A program made the position numbers and the translations under genes. The notes beneath the pieces are model-generated. The model was not told where the DNA came from and did no database searches. It saw only the letters and a list, made by a program, of their open reading frames with translations. Below, piece after piece: positions 17,101-25,088 of a stretch of 64,000 bases of DNA; the first letter of the stretch is position 1; each line of letters begins with the position of its first letter. The DNA comes from an uncultured Acidobacteriota bacterium. Lineage in GTDB: Bacteria; Acidobacteriota; Terriglobia; Bryobacterales; Bryobacteraceae. The stretch lies in contig CADECY010000028.1 of NCBI GenBank assembly GCA_902825945.1, positions 1-64,000 on the forward strand, written 5' to 3'.

Positions 17101-17475
17101 GAGCCTTACGGCTTCCGCCGCTTCCGCGCTGGCGCGGCTGCTGGCATCCGCACGGTTATCACCGGGACCAGCGAGTATTGAGCCTCGGGCTCCACCGCTC
17201 GCGTACGATTCATCAATTCGCGGTTGAGCGTGGTGATTGGCGCGCATGTTGAGGATGATCTCGACCAAAGCGAGGTTCACTCCGAGATTGCACGTGAGCT
17301 TCAGGATCACTGCCAGCCGCTCGAGATCGCCGTCGGTGTACAGCCGGGTGTTGCCGTCGGAACGCGAGGGACGCAGGAGCCCTTCGCGTTCGTACAGGCG
17401 CAGGGTCTGCGGATGGATTTCGTAGCGATCGGCCACAGCCGAGATCATGTAGGCGGCTTTCGACTTGCGGCCCAT
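17101..17475 (-). pseudogene. Decayed copy of hspR
   Basis: This stretch closely matches the intact hspR at 20150-20551 in the same orientation. The N-terminal MerR-type helix-turn-helix (MGRKSKAAYM, HPQTLRLYEREGLLRP) is preserved, starting at an ATG at 17475. Relative to the intact gene about 35 bases are missing where the intact gene encodes the MEAMQQQMEEFITT segment. This shifts the frame and scrambles the C-terminus. Base substitutions have accumulated further downstream. It may still give a truncated protein carrying the DNA-binding domain, but it is best read as a degenerate duplicate. See the dnaJ remnant that follows it. Confidence 0.8.
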
Positions 17476-17742
17476 CAGACTTTGCTCCACATCTCTTCGC
17501 GCGGATCTTCCGGATGAAGTTGCGCGAGTTCGCGCAGGATCTCGCGGCTGCGCTCATCCTGCGCCTTCGGGGCGGTGACCGAGACCTCGACGATCAGGTC
17601 GCCGTGCTTGTCCTTGCGCTGGTTGTAGATGCCCTTGTCGCTGCAGACGGAACTGTCGGCGGTTCCGCGTCCCTTGCGGGATCTCGAGCAGCGCGCGTCC
17701 ATCGAGAGCCGGCACTTCGATCTTGTTGCCGAGCGCGGCTCA
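17475..17742 (-). pseudogene. Decayed 3' fragment of dnaJ
   Basis: The minus strand encodes the last part of DnaJ (GIYNQRKDKHGDLIVEVSV and on to EEMWSKV), nearly identical to the C-terminus of the intact dnaJ at 20551-21702, and ends with the same TGA overlapping the hspR-copy ATG. Homology is broken by small deletions near 17640 and stops around 17742. There the sequence passes directly into a TonB-receptor remnant. The J domain, zinc finger and most of the substrate-binding region are missing, so it cannot be functional. Confidence 0.8.
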
Positions 17743-18490
17743 ATACGGCTTCGGCGGAAGTCACCGGCAGCATCACCCGGGAAATCGTGCGGAACATCCC
17801 GCTCGGACGGGGCAACTTCTTCGGCCTGCTCCAAATGACGCCGGGCGTGGTTCCGCGGAACATCGCCAGCGGCGTCTCCTTCGCCGCCCAGCCTCTCCAT
17901 TTCGTCAACGCGGGCGGAACTTTCCAGGCATCGGGCGCATTCATCTCCGGCAATCGCGACTCGGGCTCGAACCATCTCGGTAGATGGGTCGAACGTACAG
18001 TTCCCGGTATACGGCCAAGCGACACAGTTGCAGTCGCGCGCCAGCGTTCAGGAAGTCCGCGTGGAAGCCGCGAACATGAGCGCCGAGTTCGGAAACGGCG
18101 CCGCCGCTGTGTACGTGATCACCAAGGGCGGCTCCGACACCTTCCACGGAGAGGCGTTCGAGTCCGTAACAATCACCTCGACGCGAACTCGTACCTCAAC
18201 AACGAGGCCGACAGCCGCCTGCAACCTCATACGCAGAATCAGTTCGGCGGAGCCGTGGGCGGACCGGTCAGGAAAAGCTGATGTTCTTCGGCAACTACGA
18301 GGGCTACAGCGTGGTGCAACATTCGCAAGCGTTCGCCACGGTGCCGGACGCGAATATCCGCCGCAGCGACTTTTCCGGGTTTCGCCCGTCATCTACAACC
18401 CCTACGACGCCGATCCACCACCGCGGGCACGCCCAGCGTGCTCGAACGCCGGCTGGCGGCGCCGGACAACCCGCCGTTGCGTGAATGATT
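17743..18490 (+). pseudogene. Broken TonB-dependent receptor (Oar-like), N-terminal to plug region
   Basis: Joining reading frames on the plus strand recovers a familiar receptor: [19 protein letters not shown], then [65 protein letters not shown] and [12 protein letters not shown]. These match plug-domain segments of the two intact receptors in this window (for example FHGSAFEFLRNDNLDANAW at 45.8 kb). Several frameshifts and at least one deletion separate the pieces. The segment starts abruptly at the dnaJ remnant and fades near 18490. Another receptor-like piece, a C-terminus, lies at 19975-20136. Confidence 0.8.
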
Positions 18491-18678
18491 CCACCATCGC
18501 CGATGTCCGAATGCGCGTTCGGGCGGCATCCACGTTGGGTTTCGGAGAATATCTTGCGCTCACTTCGCCCCGGCATGAATTCCCATCGTGGTATCCTGTC
18601 GAAACTGGCCGGAGCCAGCGCTGGCGAAACTCCGTAAGAACGAGTCGTCTGAAGCGTATTTTCAGGAGACAATTAGAG

Positions 18679-19944
18679 ATGCGAATATCGTTTTTCTGGG
18701 TCGCTGCCTCGGCGCTTGCGGCCCCGGCTTGGTGCGCCACGGCACCGCTAGTGGGAGATGCCCACACCTCATCCACGGCTCCCGCTATCAGCTTCGGCGC
18801 ACTCGGCACCATGAATGTGAGTAATACCAGCCGGGCCTTCCTCCAGTTCAACGCCGTGGCCGGACTTCCCGCCGGCACAACCGCCGCGCAGATCGGCAAG
18901 GCGAATCTGCTGATCTTCGTGAACAAGGTCAACGCCGCGGGATCAATCGACGTGAACGGGGCGGCGTCCGCTTGGAACGAGGCCACGATCACCCACTCCA
19001 ACGCGCCCGGAATCTCGACGCCCGTGGCAGCCGGCGTCCCTGTTACCACCACTGGTGTGTATGTGGTTATCGACGCGACCAACATCGTCAAGGACTGGGT
19101 GAGCGGTGCTCTCCAAAATAACGGATTCGTGGTCATGAGCAGCGCCTCGAATCCGGCGACCAGCGTCATCTTCGACAGCAAGGAAGGCACCACGACGAGT
19201 CACGAGGCGATTCTCGATATTACGCTTTCGAGCACGGGTGGCAGCGGCGCGACGGGTGCCACTGGGCCAACGGGTGCGACCGGCGCCACGGGCACGGGAA
19301 CCACTGGCGCAGCCGGGCCTACGGGCGCAACTGGCCCAACCGGACCCGCGGGTTCCGGCGGCGGGACTCCGGGACCGACCGGGCCCACTGGACCTACCGG
19401 TCCGCAAGGCGTGAATGGAGCCACGGGTCCACAAGGCATTCAGGGGCGTCCGGGGCCGCAGGGTGAGAGCGGTGCCACGGGTGCGACCGGCGCCACGGGT
19501 GCGACCGGTCCGGCGGGATCTGACCCGACGGTGTATTTCGCCAATCTGCTTTGGGCCAGCGATGCAGGCCCCGGCGTCAACATCCCCAGGATTTTTCCGT
19601 TGATTGGGAACTCGGAGGGATTTGGCGGAACCGGCACTCACGACCGGCTTGCGATCCGCTTCCGGAGTGCCTGTTCGCTCGTCTACCACGTCAAGGCGCT
19701 GCCGGTTCTCGCCTCGAATCAAGCACTCGCCGTTCTGCTCGCCCGAACCAGCGCGTTCGCCGACTGGGGTGCCCCATCCAATGAGATCATTGTGGGTAAT
19801 TCCACAATTACCAGCACGCTCACCTCTGACCCAGTTCAGATCAATATTGGAGACAAAGTGACGTTTCGGGTCCGCAAAGCCGATATCAACAACGCGGTGG
19901 CGCCAAACCCGACCCAACTGTTCATCGACTGGACCTGCCAGTAG
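18679..19944 (+). CDS. Secreted DNRLRE-domain protein with collagen-like repeats
   Basis: An exported protein of 421 residues. A signal peptide ([20 protein letters not shown]) leads into a beta-sandwich domain of about 165 residues. Features such as [40 protein letters not shown] and [16 protein letters not shown] are those of DNRLRE domains, common in surface and carbohydrate-associated proteins. About 95 residues of Gly-X-Thr/Gly-X-Y collagen-type repeats follow, then a C-terminal domain of about 140 residues of unknown family. I chose the ATG at 18679, with AGGAG ten bases upstream, over a longer frame that runs back into the receptor remnant. It sits between remnants of a broken receptor gene. 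Its role is probably surface adhesion or matrix formation (inference). Confidence 0.8.
   Translation: MRISFFWVAASALAAPAWCATAPLVGDAHTSSTAPAISFGALGTMNVSNTSRAFLQFNAVAGLPAGTTAAQIGKANLLIFVNKVNAAGSIDVNGAASAWNEATITHSNAPGISTPVAAGVPVTTTGVYVVIDATNIVKDWVSGALQNNGFVVMSSASNPATSVIFDSKEGTTTSHEAILDITLSSTGGSGATGATGPTGATGATGTGTTGAAGPTGATGPTGPAGSGGGTPGPTGPTGPTGPQGVNGATGPQGIQGRPGPQGESGATGATGATGATGPAGSDPTVYFANLLWASDAGPGVNIPRIFPLIGNSEGFGGTGTHDRLAIRFRSACSLVYHVKALPVLASNQALAVLLARTSAFADWGAPSNEIIVGNSTITSTLTSDPVQINIGDKVTFRVRKADINNAVAPNPTQLFIDWTCQ
19240..19522 (+). repeat. Collagen-like GXY coding repeats
   Basis: About 30 consecutive Gly-X-Y triplets, mainly GAT, GPT and GPQ, are encoded inside the DNRLRE/collagen gene. 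The DNA consists of imperfect 9-bp units (variants of ACGGGTGCG/ACCGGCGCC), prone to expansion and contraction by slippage. Confidence 0.85.
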
Positions 19945-19974
19945 CCAAGCCCGCACGCGAGCGCGGTAGGAGCA

Positions 19975-20136
19975 GGCAGCACATCAGCCCAGCGCTACTC
20001 CGCGGTTCGCGAGCCCCGGGCTGATCCGTACCGCAACCAGAAGGGCTACTTCAATACGCGCAGCGCGAATTACGGACGCAGCAACGGCGCCCAGCCGGCG
20101 CGCCCGATCCAGTTCTCTCCGCGTTACATGTTCTGA
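19975..20136 (+). pseudogene. Possible C-terminal fragment of a TonB-dependent receptor
   Basis: The frame ending at 20136 reads YFNTRSANYGRSNG and then AQPARPIQFSPRYMF before the stop. An ARxIQF..RYxF ending, with a terminal Phe, is the standard last beta strand of Oar-like receptors (compare NVQLGLKLIF at 48.49 kb). No start or upstream receptor sequence is joined to it, since the collagen-repeat gene lies immediately upstream in the same frame. It is probably the 3' end of the receptor broken at 17743-18490. Confidence 0.5.
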
Positions 20137-20149
20137 CCGGGGAAGCGCG

Positions 20150-20551
20150 CTACGCCTTGCGCCGCTTCCGGGCCGGAGCCGGTGGCATCCGGACCGTGAT
20201 CACCGGCACCAGCGAGTTCTGCTGGTCCGGGTCCACCGGACGGACGCGGTTCATCAACTCGCGGTTCAGCGTCGTGATGAACTCTTCCATCTGCTGCTGC
20301 ATCGCCTCCATCTTCGCGCGCATGTTTAGGATGATCTCGACGCCGGCGAGGTTCACGCCCAGGTCGCGCGTCAGCTTGAGGATGACTTCGAGGCGTTCGA
20401 GGTCGTCGTCGGTGTAGAGGCGCGTGTTGCCGTCGGAGCGCGAGGGGCGCAGGAGTCCTTCGCGTTCGTACAGCCGCAGGGTCTGCGGATGGATTTCGTA
20501 GCGATCGGCCACGGCCGAGATCATGTAGGCGGCTTTCGATTTGCGGCCCAT
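20150..20551 (-). CDS. hspR: Heat-shock repressor HspR (MerR family)
   Basis: A protein of 133 residues. An N-terminal MerR-type winged helix-turn-helix (AYMISAVADRYEIHPQTL, then RLYEREGLLRPSRSDGNTR) is followed by a helical dimerisation region (MRAKMEAMQQQMEEFITTL) and a basic Pro-rich tail ending ARKRRKA. HspR represses dnaK operons by binding HAIR elements and uses DnaK as co-repressor. The gene is the last of dnaK-dnaJ-hspR, its ATG overlapping the dnaJ stop by one base. A HAIR-like site is present at the dnaK promoter, which supports the identification. A decayed duplicate lies 3 kb to the left. Confidence 0.9.
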   Translation of the reverse strand: MGRKSKAAYMISAVADRYEIHPQTLRLYEREGLLRPSRSDGNTRLYTDDDLERLEVILKLTRDLGVNLAGVEIILNMRAKMEAMQQQMEEFITTLNRELMNRVRPVDPDQQNSLVPVITVRMPPAPARKRRKA

Positions 20552-21702
20552 CAGACTTTGCTCCACATCTCTTCGCGCGGATCTTCCGGATGAAGTTGCG
20601 CGAGTTCGCGCAGGATCTCGCGGCTGCGCTCGTCCTGGGCGCGCGGCGCGGTAACCGAAACCTCGACGATCAGGTCGCCGTGCTTGTCCTTGCGCTGGTT
20701 GAATATGCCCTTGTCGCGCAACCGGAAACGCTGCTGGTTCTGTGTACCCTGCGGAATCTTCAGCAGCGCGCGGCCGTCGAGCGTGGGCACTTCGATCTTG
20801 GTGCCCAGCGCGGCCTCCCACACCGTCACCGGCACGATGATGTGGAGATCGTCGCCCTCGCGCACGAAGAAAGGATGATCCTCGACATTCACCGTGATGA
20901 ACAGGTCGCCCGGAGGGGCCCCCATCGTTCCGGCGTTGCCCTTGTGGGCGACGCGCAGCCGGTCGCCCGGCTTCACTCCGGCGGGCAGCCGCACCTCCAC
21001 CGCTTCGCTCGCTGTGGTTCGGCCCTCGCCCTGACAAACCGGACAGACGTTGCGCAGACGCCCCGAACCATCGCACTTGGGACAGCTCAGGTTGAATCGC
21101 ATCGCGCCGGCTTGCTGGGTGATGCTTCCGCCACCGTTGCACTGCGGACACACGATATTGTTGGTGCCCGCTGAACCCGTGCCCCGGCAGTTCCCGCAAG
21201 CCTCGTGGCGCTGAATCGTCAGCCGCGCCTGCGTGCCCTTGACCGCGCGCCAGAAGTCCACCTTCAGCGCGTACTCGAGGTCGGAGCCGCGCTGCGGCTC
21301 CCGCCTCTGCTGTTGGGCGCGGCCGAAGAACTGCCCGAAGATGTCGCCGAAACGCGACCCGCCGCCAGCAGCCTCTTCTTGGCGCGGCGCGCTGAACTCG
21401 TCGGAAAAATCGAATCCGCCGAAGTCCATGTGCGGCTGGCCCTGGCCAGGCCGGCCGCCCGTGGCAGCCGCCATGTTGTCGGAATAGAAGCCATATTGAT
21501 CGTACATTGCGCGCTTCTTGGCGTCGTTCAGTACGTCATAGGCTTCCTGTAGCTGCTTGAACTTCTCCTCGGCGACCTTGTCGCCCGGGTTGACGTCCGG
21601 ATGGTGCTTCCGGACGAGCCGTTTGTATGCCTTGCGGACATCGTCCTCGCTGGCACCGCGGCGCAGCCCCAGCGTTTCGTAGTAGTCCTGTTTGGGCGGC
21701 AT
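20551..21702 (-). CDS. dnaJ: Chaperone protein DnaJ (class A Hsp40)
   Basis: A co-chaperone of 383 residues that delivers unfolded clients to DnaK and stimulates its ATPase. The J domain is at 6-70 with the essential HPD at 34-36. A Gly/Phe-containing linker follows (PHMDFGGFDFSDEF). The zinc-finger domain has all four CxxCxGxG motifs: CGNCRGTG, CPQCNGGG, CPKCDGSG and CPVCQGEG. The two C-terminal substrate-binding beta domains are complete. I prefer the ATG at 21702 (MPPKQDYYETLGL) over an upstream start, as it gives the canonical N-terminus. It begins 50 bp after dnaK. grpE, often found in such operons, is absent. Confidence 0.96.
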   Translation of the reverse strand: MPPKQDYYETLGLRRGASEDDVRKAYKRLVRKHHPDVNPGDKVAEEKFKQLQEAYDVLNDAKKRAMYDQYGFYSDNMAAATGGRPGQGQPHMDFGGFDFSDEFSAPRQEEAAGGGSRFGDIFGQFFGRAQQQRREPQRGSDLEYALKVDFWRAVKGTQARLTIQRHEACGNCRGTGSAGTNNIVCPQCNGGGSITQQAGAMRFNLSCPKCDGSGRLRNVCPVCQGEGRTTASEAVEVRLPAGVKPGDRLRVAHKGNAGTMGAPPGDLFITVNVEDHPFFVREGDDLHIIVPVTVWEAALGTKIEVPTLDGRALLKIPQGTQNQQRFRLRDKGIFNQRKDKHGDLIVEVSVTAPRAQDERSREILRELAQLHPEDPREEMWSKV

Positions 21703-21752
21703 GGTCTTGGATCCGGGGCCGGGCACCATGGCCGGGCCCCGCCTCCCGCTAC

Positions 21753-23669
21753 TTACTTCTTCTCGTCGACATCGACGAACTCGGCGTCGACAACCGTGTC
21801 TTTCTTCTTCTCGCCCGTTCCGCCAGCGGCACCGTGCTCACCCGCGTCTCCGCCGGCGCCCGGGGCCGGGCCCGCGGCCTTGTACATCGCCTCGGCCATC
21901 TTGTGCGATGCCTGCGTGAGCTTGTCCATCGCGGCCTGGATTTTGTCCTTGCCGCCGGCTTCCATCGCCTTGCGCAATTCAGCGATTCCTTCCTCGACGT
22001 TCTTGGCTTCCGCCTCGCCGATCCGCTCGCGATTCTCCTTGAGCATCTTCTCGGTCGAGTACATCATCGCGTCAGCCTGATTGCGCAGTTCGATCTCTTC
22101 CTTGCGCTGGCGGTCCTCGGCGGCGTGCGATTCGGCATCGCGCGCGATCTTCTCCACTTCATCCTTGCTGAGGCCGCCGGACGAGGTGATCGTGATCTTC
22201 TGCTCGTTGTTGGTGGCACGATCCTTCGCCGACACATTCAGGATGCCGTTGGCGTCGATATCGAACGACACTTCGATCTGCGGCATTCCGCGCGGAGCTG
22301 GCGGGATTCCGGTCAACTGGAAGGCATGCAGGAAGCGATTGTCGCGCGCCATCGCGCGTTCGCCCTGGTAGACCTTGATCTCGACCGACGTCTGATTGTC
22401 GGCGGCCGTCGAGAAGGTCTCGGTCTTGCGCGTCGGAATCGTGGTGTTGCGCTCGATCAGTTTGGTGAACACACCGCCCAGCGTCTCGATGCCGAGCGAT
22501 AGCGGAGTCACGTCGAGCAGCAGCACGTCCTTTACTTCGCCGCCCAACACGCCGCCCTGCACGGCCGCGCCCACGGCCACCACCTCGTCCGGATTCACGC
22601 TCTTGTTCGGATCCTTGCCGAACAGCTTCGACACCAACTGCTGCACCTTCGGGATACGCGTGGAGCCGCCCACCATCACCACTTCGTCGATGTTCTGCGG
22701 CGTCATGCTGGCATCGCGCAGGGCCAGTTTGCAGGGCTCGAGCGTGCGTTGCAACAGATCATCCACCATCTGCTCGAACTTGGTCCGCGTCAGCTTCATG
22801 ACGAGGTGCTTCGGGCCTGTGGCGTCCGCCGTGATGAACGGCAGATTGATCTCGGTTTCGAGCAGGGTTGAGAGCTCGATCTTCGCCTTTTCCGCGGCTT
22901 CCTTCAGGCGCTGGAGAGCCATCTGATCCTTGGAAAGATCGATGCCGTTCTCCTTCTTGAACTCGTCGACGATCCAGAGGATCAGCCGCTGGTCGATGTT
23001 GTCGCCGCCGAGGTGGGTGTCGCCGTTGGTCGACTTCACTTCCACTACGCCTTCGCTCACTTCGAGAATCGAGATGTCGAAGGTGCCGCCGCCGAAGTCG
23101 TAAACGGCGATCGTCTGGTCCTTCTTCTTGTCGAGTCCGTAGGCAAGCGCGGCGGCGGTCGGCTCGTTGATGATGCGCATCACCTCGAGTCCGGCGATGG
23201 CGCCCGCGTCCTTGGTCGCCTGGCGCTGCGAGTCGTTGAAGTAGGCCGGAACCGTGATGACAGCCTTGGTGACTTTTTCGCCCAGGTAGGCTTCGGCTGC
23301 TTCCTTGAGCTTGGTCAATACCATCGCCGAGATCTCCGGCGGAGAGACCTTCTTGCCCGACACGTCGACGCGGGCGTCATTGTTGTCGCCCCGCAAGACC
23401 TTATAGGGCACCATCGTCATCTCTTCGTTGACTTCCTCGTAGCGGCGTCCCATGAACCGCTTGATCGAGTAGATGGTATTCTCAGGATTGGTGACGGACT
23501 GACGCTTGGCCACCTGGCCCACCAGACGCTCACCGCTCTTGGTGAAGCCGACTACCGACGGAGTGGTCCGGCCGCCCTCCTGGTTGGGAATCACGACAGG
23601 CTGACCACCCTCCATCACGGCGACAACGCTATTGGTTGTGCCAAGATCGATGCCGATGATTTTGCTCAT
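21753..23669 (-). CDS. dnaK: Chaperone protein DnaK (Hsp70)
   Basis: An ATP-driven Hsp70 chaperone of 638 residues. The N-terminal nucleotide-binding domain carries [62 protein letters not shown] and [11 protein letters not shown]. The hydrophobic interdomain linker [16 protein letters not shown] precedes the substrate-binding beta domain and the helical lid. The C-terminus is Gly/Ala rich and ends [11 protein letters not shown], the family's conserved acidic tail. It is the first gene of the heat-shock operon and starts about 70 bases after a promoter overlapped by a HAIR-like operator. Confidence 0.98.
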   Translation of the reverse strand: MSKIIGIDLGTTNSVVAVMEGGQPVVIPNQEGGRTTPSVVGFTKSGERLVGQVAKRQSVTNPENTIYSIKRFMGRRYEEVNEEMTMVPYKVLRGDNNDARVDVSGKKVSPPEISAMVLTKLKEAAEAYLGEKVTKAVITVPAYFNDSQRQATKDAGAIAGLEVMRIINEPTAAALAYGLDKKKDQTIAVYDFGGGTFDISILEVSEGVVEVKSTNGDTHLGGDNIDQRLILWIVDEFKKENGIDLSKDQMALQRLKEAAEKAKIELSTLLETEINLPFITADATGPKHLVMKLTRTKFEQMVDDLLQRTLEPCKLALRDASMTPQNIDEVVMVGGSTRIPKVQQLVSKLFGKDPNKSVNPDEVVAVGAAVQGGVLGGEVKDVLLLDVTPLSLGIETLGGVFTKLIERNTTIPTRKTETFSTAADNQTSVEIKVYQGERAMARDNRFLHAFQLTGIPPAPRGMPQIEVSFDIDANGILNVSAKDRATNNEQKITITSSGGLSKDEVEKIARDAESHAAEDRQRKEEIELRNQADAMMYSTEKMLKENRERIGEAEAKNVEEGIAELRKAMEAGGKDKIQAAMDKLTQASHKMAEAMYKAAGPAPGAGGDAGEHGAAGGTGEKKKDTVVDAEFVDVDEKK

Positions 23670-23747
23670 GGCGAAAAAGAACCTCCAGAATCTTCAGCCT
23701 GCCCCCGGGCGTGCACTCTCCGGCCGCCCTGGCATTAGCTCAATTCC

Positions 23748-23776
23748 AGTATGCATGTTGAGTGTGTTGTTGTCAA
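23748..23776 (-). promoter_or_regulatory. Promoter of dnaK-dnaJ-hspR
   Basis: On the minus strand TTGACA (23771-23776) and CATACT (23748-23753) are 17 bases apart, predicting a start near 23741 and a leader of about 72 bases. The -35 box is perfect and lies inside the HAIR-like operator. Confidence 0.65.
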
Positions 23777-24486
23777 GTTTCGCCGCGCCCTCTTTCGCTC
23801 AATCCCCTGAGAATCCCTTCCTGATCGCGGCCGCTTCCGACCTCGCTCCCCTCGAACAGCCCCTGTCGGAAGCCCTCTCCCGCGAAATCGGCGCCCCGCT
23901 CCGCTTCATCTTCGGATCTTCGGGCCAACTTGCCGCCCAAATCCGGAACGGCGCCCCCTATGACCTCTACCTTGCGGCGTCGATCGACTATGCCCGCGAC
24001 CTCGAATCCGCCGGCCACATCAAGAACGGATCCGTCGTTGCCTACGCGACGGGCCGAGCCGGACTCTGGTCGCGCGGCGGCAAGTTCAGGTCGCTCGACG
24101 AACTCTCCGGCGCTTCCGTCGTGCACGTCGCGATCCCGAATCCGGCACACGCGCCCTATGGGATCGCCGCCCGGCAACTGCTTGAAAACGTGGGCCTGTG
24201 GACCAAACTGCAGCCGAAGCTCGTCTTCGCGGAGAATGCCCGGCAAGCGCTTCAGTTCGCCGAACGAGGCAATGCCGATGCCGTCATCACTTCGTGGAGC
24301 CTCGTCTTCGATCGCCCGGACGCGGTCCGGCTACCGGACCGGTATCCGTTGCTCGTGCAAGGCGGCGGCATCGTCGCTCGAAGCACTCGCGGCTACGAGG
24401 CAAACAAGGCGCTCAACTACATGCGTTCGACCGCCGGACGGGCGCTGTTGGGGCGGTTCGGGTTGTTCCCGCCGCCTGGGCGGTAG
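23755..24486 (+). CDS. modA: Molybdate-type ABC transporter substrate-binding protein ModA
   Basis: A periplasmic binding protein of 243 residues of the ModA/WtpA type. A short signal peptide (MLSVLLSSFAAPSFA) precedes FLIAAASDLAPLEQPL and IFGSSGQLAAQIRNGAPYDLYLAAS, the oxyanion-binding motifs of ModA, and VITSWSLVF near the C-terminus. No modB or modC permease or ATPase gene lies nearby, so it is an orphan component here. The ATG at 23755 has no ribosome-binding site and is overlapped by the dnaK operator. The longer open frame upstream runs through the dnaK start region and is not credible. Substrate could be molybdate, tungstate or another oxyanion. Confidence 0.85.
   Translation: MLSVLLSSFAAPSFAQSPENPFLIAAASDLAPLEQPLSEALSREIGAPLRFIFGSSGQLAAQIRNGAPYDLYLAASIDYARDLESAGHIKNGSVVAYATGRAGLWSRGGKFRSLDELSGASVVHVAIPNPAHAPYGIAARQLLENVGLWTKLQPKLVFAENARQALQFAERGNADAVITSWSLVFDRPDAVRLPDRYPLLVQGGGIVARSTRGYEANKALNYMRSTAGRALLGRFGLFPPPGR
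23757..23777 (-). promoter_or_regulatory. HAIR-like operator for HspR
   Basis: The minus strand reads CTTGACA-N7-ACTCAAC. The HAIR consensus is CTTGAGT-N7-ACTCAAG, so the halves match 5/7 and 6/7 with exact spacing. The site covers the -35 box and spacer of the dnaK promoter, a repressing position, and an hspR gene ends the operon. It also lies within codons 1-8 of divergent modA. Confidence 0.65.
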
Positions 24487-24669
24487 AGGCGTGAACCACT
24501 GAATGCTATTTTTCACATGCGCGAGCAGGTCTTCGGTTTGGGACGCTTCCCGTGCCCGCTCTGACCGTACACACCCGGCGCGCGCTTTTTCGCGATCGAA
24601 GGCACTGACCCAGAAAGGCCTTGTGAGAGCCAACTTGCCGTGGGCCCGTGTCAGTGACAGAATAAAGCC

Positions 24670-24876
24670 ATGAAGCGTCCCTTTGCGGTGAGCGTTTGGC
24701 GAGAAGGCGACTGGTACGTCGCGCAATGCCTCGAACTGGACGTCGCAAGCCAAGGTGAAACCGAAACGGAAGCGTTGGCCAATCTGCAGGAAGTTCTGGA
24801 ACTCCACTTTGAGCCACCGCGCGCAACCCGTCCACCTCGACTTCGGACCATCGAGGTTGAGGTTGGCGCGGCTTAA
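24670..24876 (+). CDS. hicB: HicB-family antitoxin
   Basis: A protein of 68 residues with the partial RNase H-like fold of HicB antitoxins: FAVSVWREGDWYVAQCLELD, then QGETETEALANLQEVLELH. It lacks the C-terminal DNA-binding extension of longer HicB proteins. It neutralises the adjacent HicA toxin by direct binding. The 183 bp upstream after modA contain no gene; TTGCCG and CAGAAT at 17-bp spacing just upstream could be a weak promoter. The next gene overlaps its 3' end by 14 bp. Confidence 0.82.
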   Translation: MKRPFAVSVWREGDWYVAQCLELDVASQGETETEALANLQEVLELHFEPPRATRPPRLRTIEVEVGAA

Positions 24877-25087
24877 GCCCCAGCCGTACCGTGAGGTCAA
24901 GCGTCGCTTTGAATCCGCGGGCTTCGTTGAGGCCACTCAGAAGGGAAGCCATGTCAAGTTCGTTCGGCGGACGGGGTCGTTCGTCGACACCGCGATCGTA
25001 CCGAATAAGGCAGAAATCGCTATCGGGACTCTGCGTAGCATTCTCAGTCAGGCGCACATCGACCTAGAGCAATGGGACAGGCTCTGA
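24863..25087 (+). CDS. hicA: HicA-family mRNA interferase toxin
   Basis: A protein of 74 residues with the double-stranded-RNA-binding-like HicA fold: YREVKRRFESAGFVEATQ, GSHVKFVRR and TIRS-like ending (IAIGTLRSILSQAHID). The His of GSHVKF is the family's catalytic residue, so the toxin appears active. I place the start at TTG 24863, which has GAGG six bases upstream and overlaps hicB by 14 bp; TTG 24857 is possible. The gene order is antitoxin first, the reverse of the classical hicA-hicB order. It ends one base before the convergent sialidase-fusion gene. Confidence 0.82.
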   Translation: MARLKPQPYREVKRRFESAGFVEATQKGSHVKFVRRTGSFVDTAIVPNKAEIAIGTLRSILSQAHIDLEQWDRL

Positions 25088-25088
25088 T

